NCBI GenBank assembly: GCA_029562975.1
Contig: JAKQTR010000038.1
Span: 124,001 to 188,000, forward strand
Origin: Acidobacteriota bacterium
GTDB taxonomy: Bacteria; Acidobacteriota; Vicinamibacteria; Vicinamibacterales; JAKQTR01
DNA length: 64,000 nt
Direction of reading: 5' to 3'
Shown here in pieces: positions 56,593 to 64,000 of the stretch. The notes under the pieces were generated by a model. It did no database searches. It was not told where the DNA came from and saw only the letters and a list, made by a program, of their open reading frames with translations. Numbering within the stretch: position 1 is the first letter of the stretch; each line of letters opens with the position of its first letter. A program made the translations under genes and the position numbers.

Positions 56593-57513
56593 CTACCCCA
56601 GGTAGCGCTCGGCGTCGAGCGCCGCCATGCAGCCGGATCCAGCCGCCGTCACGGCCTGGCGGTAGGTGCGGTCCTGGACGTCGCCGCACGCGAACACGCC
56701 AGGCACGCTCGTCTTCGTGCCGTCGCGCGTGACGACGTAGCCGGCGGGATCGAGGTCCAGTTGCCCGGCAAACAGCGCCGTGTTCGGAGTGTGGCCGATC
56801 GCCACGAAGACGCCATCCACCGGGACCTCGCGCACGGCCCCGGTCGTGACGTCCCGCAAGACGATGCCCGTGACCTCGCCTTTCCCGACGTCGTTGATCG
56901 ACTCGACCACGCTCGACCACGCCACCTCGATCTTGGGATTCGAGAGGGCCTTGTCCTGCATGATCTTCGAGGCGCGGAGCGCGTCGCGCCGGTGCACCAG
57001 CGTCACCTTCGACGCGAACTTGGTGAGGAACATCGCTTCCTCGAGGGCCGAATCGCCGCCGCCGACAACCGCAATCGGCCGCCCGCGGAAGAAGAACCCG
57101 TCGCAGGTGGCGCACGTCGAGACGCCGCGGCCCATGAGCGCGCGCTCCTCGGGAAGCCCGAGAAGCCTCGGCGACGCCCCCGTGGCGATGATCAGCGCCT
57201 TCGCCGTGTACGTCCGGCCCTCGGCTTCGACGCGGAACGGAGGCGAGGACAGGCTGACCGAGGTGACCGCGGCCGCCACCAGCTCGGTTCCGAACCGTTC
57301 GGCCTGGGCGCGCATCTCGGCCATGAGGTCCGGCCCCATGATGCCGTTCCGGAACCCCGGGAAGTTCTCGACCTCCGTGGTGGTGGTGAGCTGGCCTCCG
57401 GCCAGCAGGCCTTCGAACAGCAGCGGCTTCAAGCTGGCGCGGGCCGCGTAGACGGCCGCCGTCAGCCCAGCCGGGCCCGAGCCGATGATGATGACGTCGC
57501 GATCGGTGTCCAC
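56593..57513 (-). CDS. trxB: Thioredoxin reductase
   Basis: A 306-residue flavoprotein: FAD-binding [16 protein letters not shown], the redox pair in [14 protein letters not shown]-binding [13 protein letters not shown] and HRRD, and the C-terminal [21 protein letters not shown]. It reduces thioredoxin with NADPH. It lies downstream of trxA on the same strand with a structured 99-base gap between, so the two probably work together. Confidence 0.96.
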   Translation of the reverse strand: MDTDRDVIIIGSGPAGLTAAVYAARASLKPLLFEGLLAGGQLTTTTEVENFPGFRNGIMGPDLMAEMRAQAERFGTELVAAAVTSVSLSSPPFRVEAEGRTYTAKALIIATGASPRLLGLPEERALMGRGVSTCATCDGFFFRGRPIAVVGGGDSALEEAMFLTKFASKVTLVHRRDALRASKIMQDKALSNPKIEVAWSSVVESINDVGKGEVTGIVLRDVTTGAVREVPVDGVFVAIGHTPNTALFAGQLDLDPAGYVVTRDGTKTSVPGVFACGDVQDRTYRQAVTAAGSGCMAALDAERYLG

Positions 57514-57549
57514 GATTCCTGTTCCCCGCGATCGGTGTCCGCGTGAGCC

Positions 57550-57591
57550 GGGGGCCGAGATCCCTGGCTTCCGACGCCAGGCTCCGGGCCC
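57550..57591. terminator. Nested stem-loop between trxA and trxB
   Basis: Inner stem CCTGGC/GCCAGG with a 7-base loop, wrapped by GGGGCC/GGCCCC. It could terminate or attenuate the trxA transcript before trxB, or protect a processed end. No T-run. Confidence 0.4.
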
Positions 57592-57612
57592 CGAGTGTCG
57601 GCTTCCGGACCG

Positions 57613-57942
57613 CTAGACATGCGTCAACACCATCCGCGTCAACTCGTCCTTGCTGACGAGGCCCACAATCTGATCCACAGGCTGCCCGCCCTTGAACAGA
57701 ATCATCGTCGGGATGCCGCGGATGCCGAAGCGGGCGGACACGCCGGGGTGATCGTCGACGTTGAGCTTGCCCACCGCCATCCGGCCCTGGAGCTCCGCCG
57801 CCACCGCGTCGATGGTCGGCGCCAGGCGCCGGCACGGCCCGCACCACTCCGCCCAGAAGTCCACGAGTACGGGGACAGGGGATGCCTGCAGCGTCGCGTC
57901 GAAATTGCCGTCGGTGAGCGTCAGAACCGTGTCGGATGCCAT
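57613..57942 (-). CDS. trxA: Thioredoxin
   Basis: A 109-residue thioredoxin with the WCGPC active site in FWAEWCGPCRRLAP and the conserved cis-Pro region GIRGIPTMILFKGG. It reduces protein disulfides in the cytoplasm. Start at 57942. It precedes trxB on the same strand. Confidence 0.96.
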   Translation of the reverse strand: MASDTVLTLTDGNFDATLQASPVPVLVDFWAEWCGPCRRLAPTIDAVAAELQGRMAVGKLNVDDHPGVSARFGIRGIPTMILFKGGQPVDQIVGLVSKDELTRMVLTHV

Positions 57943-57974
57943 GTTTTCCTCGTCTCGGATGTCGTGAGCCTGCA

Positions 57975-57995
57975 GGGCGGCCGATTCGGCCGCCC
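57975..57995. terminator. Stem-loop between glgA and trxA
   Basis: GGGCGGCCG and CGGCCGCCC form a perfect 9-bp stem around ATT. It lies after the glgA stop on the minus strand and 33 bases before the trxA start. No T-run. Confidence 0.6.
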
Positions 57996-58027
57996 CGTCT
58001 CAGGGATTCACATCTCGTCGGTCCGTT

Positions 58028-59512
58028 TCAGCGCGCCGCCGATGCCGCGCGAGCCCGCGCGTAGGCCTCCACGTAGGCCCGCGCCGAAGCGTCCCAGGAG
58101 TTGTCCTGCCGCATGCCGGCCAGCTGGATGCGCCTCCACGCGGCCGGGCGGGCGAACCACCTCAACGCCCTGCGGAGCTCGCCGAGCATCGCGTCGCTCG
58201 TGTACGGCTCGAACTTGAAGCCCGTGCCCTCGCCGGTCCGCTCGTCCACCTGCTCGACGGTGTCGTCGAGCCCGCCGGTCGCCCGCACGACCGGCACCGT
58301 CCCGTAGCGCAGGCTGTACATCTGGTTCAGGCCGCAGGGCTCGAAGCGGGACGGCATCAGGAAGAGGTCGGCGCCGCCCTCGATCATGTGCGCCAGCTCC
58401 TCGCTGAACCCCACGACCACGGAGAAGCGCGTCGGCCTCCTAGCCGCGAGGCCGCGCCACATCGCCTCGTACTGCGGCGCGCCGGTGCCGAGGACGACGA
58501 ACGAGGCGTCCAGCTGCTCCAGCTCCCCGGAGTTCACGGCACCGGCGATCAGGTCGAGCCCCTTCTGATCCACCATGCGGGACACCATGCCGATGATCGG
58601 CCGCGCCCACTGGCCGGGCCCGGCCAGCCCGACCCGGGCCAGCAGCGCGCGCTTGACCGCCGCCTTGCCCGTGAGGTCGTCAGCGCTGAACCTGGCCGGC
58701 AGGAGCGGATCGGCCGCGGGGTCCCACGCCGCCGTGTCGATCCCGTTGCGGATGCCGACGAGCGCGTCCGCCCGCCGCCTGAGGATCCCGTCGAAGCCGA
58801 ATCCCTGCTCGGCCGTCTGGATTTCCTGCGCGTAGCGCCGGCTCACGGTGGTGATCACGTCGGAGAAGTTCACCCCGGCCTTGAGGAAGCTGATCTTGTT
58901 CCAGAACTCGAGGCCGGCTTCGGTGAAGAGGTCCCACGAGAGGTCCAGCGACGGCAGCACTTCCCGGCCGAACACGCCCTGGTAGGCGAGGTTGTGAATC
59001 GTGAACACCAGGCCCGCGCCCGCGAGCGGCGCGTGCCTGAGGCACCGCTCGCGCAGGTAGACCGGCACGAGCCCCGACTGCCAGTCGTGCGCGTGCACGA
59101 CCGACGCCCCCTCGCCGAGCTTCACGGCGCATTCGAGCGCCGCCCGGGCCAGCAGCGCGAACCGCAGGTGGTTGTCGGGGAAGTCGCCCTTCGGCGTGGA
59201 GTAGAGCTCGTCGCGGTCGTAGTACGCGGGGCAGTCCAGGAACCTGAAGCGAACGCCGTCCGCGTGCGTGCGCTCCAGCACGCGGAACTCGGGCGAGCCG
59301 AGCCAGGCGCCCCGAGGGAACGCCGCCACCTCGTCGCCGCCCTCCACGCCGCGATACCGGGGCGTCACCACCGTGACGCGGTGCCCGAGGCGTGCGAGCG
59401 CGCCCGGGAGGGCTCCGCCCACGTCGCCGAGGCCGCCGGTCTTGGAGTACGGGACGGCCTCTGAGACCACCATGAGGATGTCGAGGGTGTCCACGGCCGT
59501 CAAGTCTAGCAT
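58028..59512 (-). CDS. glgA: Glycogen (starch) synthase GlgA
   Basis: A 494-residue GT5 enzyme that extends alpha-1,4-glucan from ADP-glucose. It has the ADP-glucose-binding SKTGGLGDVGGALPGAL near the N-terminus, VVHAHDWQSGLVPVYLRE, NGIDTAAWDPA, and FEPCGLNQMYSLRYGTVPVV with the catalytic EX7E-like region. ATG at 59512 is listed; the GTG at 59494 or the start at LDILMVVSEAVPYSKTGG would be nearer the family opening. No branching or phosphorylase gene adjoins it. Confidence 0.93.
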   Translation of the reverse strand: MLDLTAVDTLDILMVVSEAVPYSKTGGLGDVGGALPGALARLGHRVTVVTPRYRGVEGGDEVAAFPRGAWLGSPEFRVLERTHADGVRFRFLDCPAYYDRDELYSTPKGDFPDNHLRFALLARAALECAVKLGEGASVVHAHDWQSGLVPVYLRERCLRHAPLAGAGLVFTIHNLAYQGVFGREVLPSLDLSWDLFTEAGLEFWNKISFLKAGVNFSDVITTVSRRYAQEIQTAEQGFGFDGILRRRADALVGIRNGIDTAAWDPAADPLLPARFSADDLTGKAAVKRALLARVGLAGPGQWARPIIGMVSRMVDQKGLDLIAGAVNSGELEQLDASFVVLGTGAPQYEAMWRGLAARRPTRFSVVVGFSEELAHMIEGGADLFLMPSRFEPCGLNQMYSLRYGTVPVVRATGGLDDTVEQVDERTGEGTGFKFEPYTSDAMLGELRRALRWFARPAAWRRIQLAGMRQDNSWDASARAYVEAYARARAASAAR

Positions 59513-59545
59513 TGGAGCGGCCAGAGCGCGCGGCCCGGCCGCCGC

Positions 59546-61990
59546 TCAGCGCCGGCCTCGGCCGCGCTCGGCTTCGAGGCCGCGCGCAATCGCCACCTCG
59601 CGGGCGGCCTCGGCAGGCCTGCCCCGGCGATTGTAGATATCGGCCAGCACGTAGTGACCGAGCGGCGCCAGCTCCGCCGTCGGCTTCAGGCGCAGGCCTT
59701 TGCGGGCGAGCCGTTCGGCCTCGTCCAGGTTCCCGCCGCGCCTCAGGCGCGCCCGCGCCAGAAACAAGTGCCCGTCGGCGAAGTCAGGGTTCCCGTCGAG
59801 CGCCTGCTGCAGCGCGTCCATCTCCAGATGGCTCTCCCCCATCCTGGCGTAGAGCCTCGACAAATTGAACGCCGCCTTGTAGGCGTCGGGGTGGAGATCC
59901 AGCTCCTCGAGGTACTCGCGCTCGGCCGCGGCCATGTCCCCCTTCGCTTCCGCAATGAGCGCGAGGTTGTAGTGGGCCAGCCTGACGTCTCGCCGGATGG
60001 CGAGCGCCTCCCGCGCGAGCTTCGCCGCGCCGTCCAGATCGCCGCGCATGAACGCGATCGCGCCGAGGGCGTTCTTGGCGGGCGCCACGTGGTCGTCCAT
60101 CTCCAGCGCCTCGCTGAAGTAGCGCTCGGCTCGGGCCGTGTCTCCCCGATCCAGCCAGATCTCGCCCATCTGGTACCGGACGTACGCGTCCTTCGGGTCG
60201 ATCGTCAGATAGTGCTCGAACCCGGCCAGCGCAGCGTCATCGTCGCCGAGCCGCCGGTAGGCGGCCGCGATGTTGACCACGGCGAGGTCGTAATCCGGCT
60301 TCAGGGCCAGCGCGCGCTTGAACTGCTCGATGGCCTCGCGGTAGCGGCGCTCCTTGAAATAGGCGTTGCCGAGGGAAAACCAGGCATCGATGACTTCAGG
60401 ATCCGCGGCCAGCACCTTCCGGAGGATGGCGCTGACTTGGGGGAACGAGTCCTTCGTCGGCGCCAGGTCCCGCGCCTGGCCCAGCAGGTTGAACAGCTCG
60501 AACTTGTCCTTCGGATCGGCCCGGCCGGTTCGCGGGTCGTTCGCCGACGCCACAAACGAGCCTACGTACCCGAGGGCGGCCAGGCGCGCACGCACCTCGG
60601 GATCGACGTCCGAGGCCGGCGGCGCCGCCGGGGCATTGGCGAAACCGTGTTCCATCTCGCGCAGGCGCGTGATCATCTGCTCGCCGACCACGCGCCGCTG
60701 CTGGAAGATGTCCCTCAGCTCGTTCGGGTCCGACTCGAGGTCGTACAGTTCAGGGCGCGGGGCGTCGATGACCTTGAAGCGGCCCGACCGCAGCGACCGC
60801 AGGTCGCTCCAGCCGTAGTGGTGCAGCGGGTACATCGCTTCGGCGTACCCCTCGAGGCCCAACTCGACGACCGAGCCCGTCATGAGCGGCGCGAGGCTGC
60901 GGCCCGAGACCGAGGCGGCCGGCGGCAAACCCAGCAGGTCGAGCACCGTCGGCACGACGTCCACCGTCCGGACCGGATCGGCGACCCGCCTGCCGCGCGC
61001 GGCCGAGAACGGCGCGCGGATGATGAAGGGGACGCGCGCCGCCGCTTCGTAGATGAAGAAGCCGTGGGCGTCCTCGCCGTGCTCGCCGAGGCTCTCGCCG
61101 TGGTCGCCAATGGCCACCACGACGGTTTTGTCGAGCAGGCCATTCGAGGCGAGGTGGTCGACGACGCGCCCGACCTGCGAGTCGGTGAAGGCCATCTCGC
61201 CGCGATACGGGTGGCCCTGGTACTGGGTGCGGTAGGGCTCGGGCGGCTCGTACGGGGTGTGCGGATCGTAGAAGTGCAGCCAGGCGAAGAACCGGCGGTC
61301 TTTCACGCTGTCAATCCAGGGCAGCGCCTTGTCCGCCACCTCGTTGGCCGGGCGCTGGATGTCGCCGAGCGACCGCCCCCGCCGGCCGCCGAGATCGAAA
61401 TCGTCGAAGTAGGTGCCGAAGCCCTGGCCGATCCCCCACTTGCCGTCGAGCACGTAGGCGGCGACGAAGCCGCCCGTCGCGAAGCCCTGCGCGCTCAGCA
61501 TTTCGGCCAGCGTCGTCTGGTCGGGCGACAGGTAGAACCCGCCGTTGTCCCGAACGCCATGCTCCGGCGGGAACCTGCCCGTCAGGATCGTGGAGTGCGC
61601 GGGCAGGGTCAGCGGGGCCGCCGTCCCGGCCTGCTCGAACAGCACGCCGTCGCTGGCCAGGCGGTCGAGGGCCGGCGTCTGGACCGTCGTGGAGCCGTAA
61701 GCGCTCACATGGTCCGCGCGAGCCGTGTCGAGCGTGATGAGCACCAGATTCAGGGCGTCGCGCGAGACGCCTGGCGGCAGCGCGCCGAGGTCGACCGAAC
61801 CGGCTCGCTCGCTGCGCGGCGCAAGCGCCTGCCGGCCCAGCCAGCCGAGCGCACTGATCAGCAGGAGCGCCGCGGCGGCGCCGGCTGCCGTGGCTGCCCG
61901 CCGCCGCTTCGACCAGCTCGCCGCTCGACACGCCGGCCCGCCCCCTCCCTCAGGCGCCTCGGCGAGCCCGGGTTGAGCGCCGCATCTCAT
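59546..61990 (-). CDS. Sulfatase-like (alkaline phosphatase superfamily) protein with C-terminal TPR repeats
   Basis: An 814-residue protein with an N-terminal membrane anchor (about 30-50), a sulfatase-fold domain (about 75-470) and seven or so TPR repeats to the end. Metal ligands are visible as LITLDTARADH and GDHGESLGEHGE. The nucleophile position of the sulfatase signature (C/S-x-P-S-R) reads TLPAH, so Thr replaces Cys/Ser and His replaces Arg; a formylglycine sulfatase is therefore unlikely and a phospho-transfer or hydrolase role is more probable. Start at 61990 is chosen; an ATG at 62059 would add 23 poorly protein-like residues. Membrane-anchored, probably periplasmic. Confidence 0.85.
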   Translation of the reverse strand: MRCGAQPGLAEAPEGGGGPACRAASWSKRRRAATAAGAAAALLLISALGWLGRQALAPRSERAGSVDLGALPPGVSRDALNLVLITLDTARADHVSAYGSTTVQTPALDRLASDGVLFEQAGTAAPLTLPAHSTILTGRFPPEHGVRDNGGFYLSPDQTTLAEMLSAQGFATGGFVAAYVLDGKWGIGQGFGTYFDDFDLGGRRGRSLGDIQRPANEVADKALPWIDSVKDRRFFAWLHFYDPHTPYEPPEPYRTQYQGHPYRGEMAFTDSQVGRVVDHLASNGLLDKTVVVAIGDHGESLGEHGEDAHGFFIYEAAARVPFIIRAPFSAARGRRVADPVRTVDVVPTVLDLLGLPPAASVSGRSLAPLMTGSVVELGLEGYAEAMYPLHHYGWSDLRSLRSGRFKVIDAPRPELYDLESDPNELRDIFQQRRVVGEQMITRLREMEHGFANAPAAPPASDVDPEVRARLAALGYVGSFVASANDPRTGRADPKDKFELFNLLGQARDLAPTKDSFPQVSAILRKVLAADPEVIDAWFSLGNAYFKERRYREAIEQFKRALALKPDYDLAVVNIAAAYRRLGDDDAALAGFEHYLTIDPKDAYVRYQMGEIWLDRGDTARAERYFSEALEMDDHVAPAKNALGAIAFMRGDLDGAAKLAREALAIRRDVRLAHYNLALIAEAKGDMAAAEREYLEELDLHPDAYKAAFNLSRLYARMGESHLEMDALQQALDGNPDFADGHLFLARARLRRGGNLDEAERLARKGLRLKPTAELAPLGHYVLADIYNRRGRPAEAAREVAIARGLEAERGRGRR

Positions 61991-62131
61991 ACTGAGCAGA
62001 TCGTGGTTGAAAATCGGCAATGCGTCAACGCCGCTCTTCTGATATGCTGCCGTCGCCATGCCGCGCCCTGCCGGCTCCGGCGGCTCCGGCGGCTGCGTAC
62101 GTGCGCGGGTTCATCCCCGAAAGGAGGGAGC

Positions 62132-62497
62132 GTGAGGTACCTCTGGCCATGGTGGCGACGCCTGCTGGTGCGAGCCCTGGTGCTCGTGCTGGCGCTGGGC
62201 GCCGCCCCTCTGAATTGCCTGGCGGCGCAGCCCGCCGATCCCCCCCCACCCGCACCGGCACTTGCGGCGGCGATTCAGCAGGCCGTGCAGCTGGAGGTGG
62301 GCACGATGAAGAAGGTGTCGCCCAATGCTGCGCAGCAATCTGGCGCCTCGGCGGCCGAGCCCGCCCGTTTCTTCAAGACGAAGGCCGGCGTCGTCGCGCT
62401 GGTGTTGCTGGCAGCAGGCACGGGATACGCGCTGTATTCCACGTCCCACGATCGCATCAAGTCGCCGAAGGTGCCGTATGGAGGGACCTGGAAATGA
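62132..62497 (+). CDS. Small two-TM protein coupled to the TonB-dependent receptor gene
   Basis: A 121-residue protein with a signal-like first helix (about 10-30), a short Pro-rich segment (PPPPAPALAAA), a charged helix, and a second transmembrane helix (about 88-106) followed by a short tail STSHDRIKSPKVPYGGTWK. I do not recognise a family. GTG at 62132 has AAGGAGGGAG just upstream. Its stop overlaps the ATG of the receptor (ATGA), so the two are translated together; it may be an accessory of the receptor or its energy-coupling complex. Confidence 0.7.
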   Translation: MRYLWPWWRRLLVRALVLVLALGAAPLNCLAAQPADPPPPAPALAAAIQQAVQLEVGTMKKVSPNAAQQSGASAAEPARFFKTKAGVVALVLLAAGTGYALYSTSHDRIKSPKVPYGGTWK

Positions 62498-64000
62498 AGA
62501 CGCGCGCCTCGATTGTGATGGCGGTCTTCGTGCTCCTCTTCACGGCCGGCGCCATGGCGCAGACCCAGACCGGCACGCTGTCCGGCCGGATCATTGACGA
62601 GCAGGGCGCGGTGCTGCCCGGAGTGCTGGTGACGCTGACGGGCGGCCAGGGCTCACAGACCCAAGTGACGGATACTCGGGGCGAGTACCGGTTCCAGGGC
62701 CTCACCCCGGGCGTGTACGAGGTGTCGACCGAATTGACCGGGTTCGCGCCGAGGACGGAGCGGAACCTGGAAGTGGGCCTCGGCCGGACGCTCACGGTGA
62801 ACCTTACGCTGAGGATCGGCGGGCTCACGGAGAGCGTCGACGTCGTCAGCAATGCCTCGACCATCGACTTGACCAGCCCGGCGACGGAAACGAAGCTCTC
62901 GCACGACCTGTTGTCGGCGATGCCGCTGAACATCGGGAACTTCAATGCGGCCGCGTCGCTGCTCAACTACTCGCCCGGGATCAACTCCGGCGCCGCCTTC
63001 GGCGGCGACTCGGACTACGGCAACGCCCTGCTCATCGATGGCGTGGACACGCGCGACCCCGAGGCGGGCTCGGCGTGGGTCTTCTACAACTACAACATCA
63101 TCGACGAGGTCCAGGTCGGCGGCCTCGGCGCGCCGGCGGAATACGGCGGGTTCTCGGGCGCGGTGGTCAACACGATCACCAAGTCGGGCTCGAACGTGTA
63201 CCGCGGCCTGTTCGAGGGGCGGTTCACGAACAAGACGCTCGCCGGAAACAACATCACCGGCGAGCAGCTGAAGCTCAACGGCGCGCTGGGAGACGCCAGC
63301 AAGATCAAGAAGCTGACCGACTACACCGCTCAGCTCGGCGGTCCGATCAAGCGGGACAAGGCGTTCTGGTGGCTGAGCGTCCAGCGCTACGCGTTCAAAC
63401 AGGACCCAGTTGGCCCGGTCACGGAGCGCTCCGAGGTCAGCCCGCGGTACAACGGCAAGCTGACCTTCAACCTCACGCCGAACGACGTCCTGGTGGCCAA
63501 CTTCCAGTACGACAACTACAACATCACGGGCCGAACCGGATACCCGGGGTCTTACTCGACCGACCAGCAGACCGTGGACGAGGACTCGCCGGAGCTCGTG
63601 TGGAACGCCCAGTACCGGAAGGTCTTCAACTCCAGTACGTTCCTGGAAGCGAAGGTCAACGGGTACTCGGCCTACTACAACCTCGACCCGGTTGACTCGT
63701 CGCCGCTCCGCATCGACAACGGCACCGGCGAGTACAGCGGCGGCGCGGGGTACTATTACTACGCGGCCCGCCACCGGTACCAGCTCAACGCCGCGGTCAC
63801 GAAGTACGCGGAAGCGTTCGGCACCCACAACTTCAAGTTCGGGATCGAGATCGAGCGCAGCGGGGTCCGGAACCAGGAGGAGTACTCGTCCTGCGGCCCG
63901 GTCGGCTCGTGCTACTTTGTCGACTACTACGGCGTGCCGTACTACGCCTACTCGGGGCTGAACTACAACGTCAGGTCCTCGAACCGGCGGGAGTCCTTCT
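62494..64000 (+). CDS. TonB-dependent receptor with carboxypeptidase-regulatory N-domain (3' partial)
   Basis: The first 502 residues of an outer-membrane receptor that runs off the window. A signal peptide (cut near AMAQTQTG) is followed by a CarboxypepD-regulatory-like domain (about 25-105: LSGRIIDEQGAVLPGV, DTRGEYRFQGLTPGVYEV), a plug domain (about 115-235: LLIDGVDTRDPE, YGGFSGAVVNTITKSGSN), and the first barrel strands, rich in Tyr and Asn. This is the Acidobacteriota/SusC-like type that imports glycans or other large substrates. No TonB box was identified with certainty. No stop occurs in this frame up to 64000. Confidence 0.93.
   Translation, partial: MKTRASIVMAVFVLLFTAGAMAQTQTGTLSGRIIDEQGAVLPGVLVTLTGGQGSQTQVTDTRGEYRFQGLTPGVYEVSTELTGFAPRTERNLEVGLGRTLTVNLTLRIGGLTESVDVVSNASTIDLTSPATETKLSHDLLSAMPLNIGNFNAAASLLNYSPGINSGAAFGGDSDYGNALLIDGVDTRDPEAGSAWVFYNYNIIDEVQVGGLGAPAEYGGFSGAVVNTITKSGSNVYRGLFEGRFTNKTLAGNNITGEQLKLNGALGDASKIKKLTDYTAQLGGPIKRDKAFWWLSVQRYAFKQDPVGPVTERSEVSPRYNGKLTFNLTPNDVLVANFQYDNYNITGRTGYPGSYSTDQQTVDEDSPELVWNAQYRKVFNSSTFLEAKVNGYSAYYNLDPVDSSPLRIDNGTGEYSGGAGYYYYAARHRYQLNAAVTKYAEAFGTHNFKFGIEIERSGVRNQEEYSSCGPVGSCYFVDYYGVPYYAYSGLNYNVRSSNRRESF

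Noticed and set aside
59654-62131. A long plus-strand frame opposite the sulfatase-like TPR gene
   Set aside because: Only its final 121 codons, after a good ribosome binding site at 62121-62130, look like a real protein; the rest is antisense shadow.

Overview
The window reads as chromosomal DNA of a high-GC (about 70 percent by eye), Gram-negative bacterium, most likely an Acidobacteriota of the Vicinamibacteria type. This placement is an inference from gene content and order: a TonB-dependent receptor with a carboxypeptidase-regulatory N-terminus, a sulfatase-like TPR protein, a PEP-CTERM protein, homospermidine synthase, and a Ccm-type cytochrome c maturation locus with a cysteine CcmE. 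Coding density is high, many starts are GTG, and stop/start overlaps (ATGA, GTGA) are common. I see no rRNA, CRISPR array, phage, integrase or insertion sequence.

Layout. 1-4 kb: the end of a membrane glycosyltransferase, an outer-membrane barrel, suhB, an anti-sigma-type ATPase, shikimate kinase and a phosphoesterase. 4-11.8 kb (minus strand): maf, ccmE, ccmF, two uncharacterised membrane proteins, ccmA, ccmB, ccmC, ccmD and a small membrane protein. 11.8-15.2 kb: a DciA/DUF721 protein, 3-hydroxyacyl-CoA dehydrogenase, a membrane hydrolase, recA and tRNA-Phe. 15.2-19.2 kb: a PEP-CTERM protein behind a sigma-54-type promoter, homospermidine synthase and a Ca2+/H+ antiporter. 19.2-25.3 kb: three frames that look broken by single-base losses, an RRM protein, a parvulin lipoprotein, a PLP enzyme, a ferredoxin and a DMT transporter. 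25.4-28.9 kb: tRNA-Pro, a MerR regulator, der, an HU-family gene and an intact site-2 protease.

28.9-39.8 kb (minus strand) is one tightly packed series of nine genes: a divergent UDP-sugar dehydrogenase, galE, a GT2, an MsbA-like exporter, yicC, gmk, coaBC, uracil-DNA glycosylase and priA. 39.9-47.8 kb (plus strand) is an exopolysaccharide locus: five glycosyltransferases, a polyprenyl-phosphate sugar transferase and UDP-xylose synthase. 47.8-64 kb holds pgsA, a TPR/SLH lipoprotein, hflX, tsaC, an NhaD-like antiporter, an acyl-CoA dehydrogenase, a SAM hydrolase, mnmA, trxB, trxA, glgA, the sulfatase-like TPR protein, and a small membrane protein coupled to a TonB-dependent receptor that runs off the end.

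Most interesting points: the Ccm locus has a cysteine CcmE and no CcmG or CcmH, with two uncharacterised membrane proteins between ccmF and ccmA that share a CcmI-like helical hairpin. The UDP-sugar dehydrogenase lacks the catalytic cysteine and two glutamates. The PEP-CTERM gene has a -24/-12 promoter followed by a hairpin that abuts its ribosome binding site.
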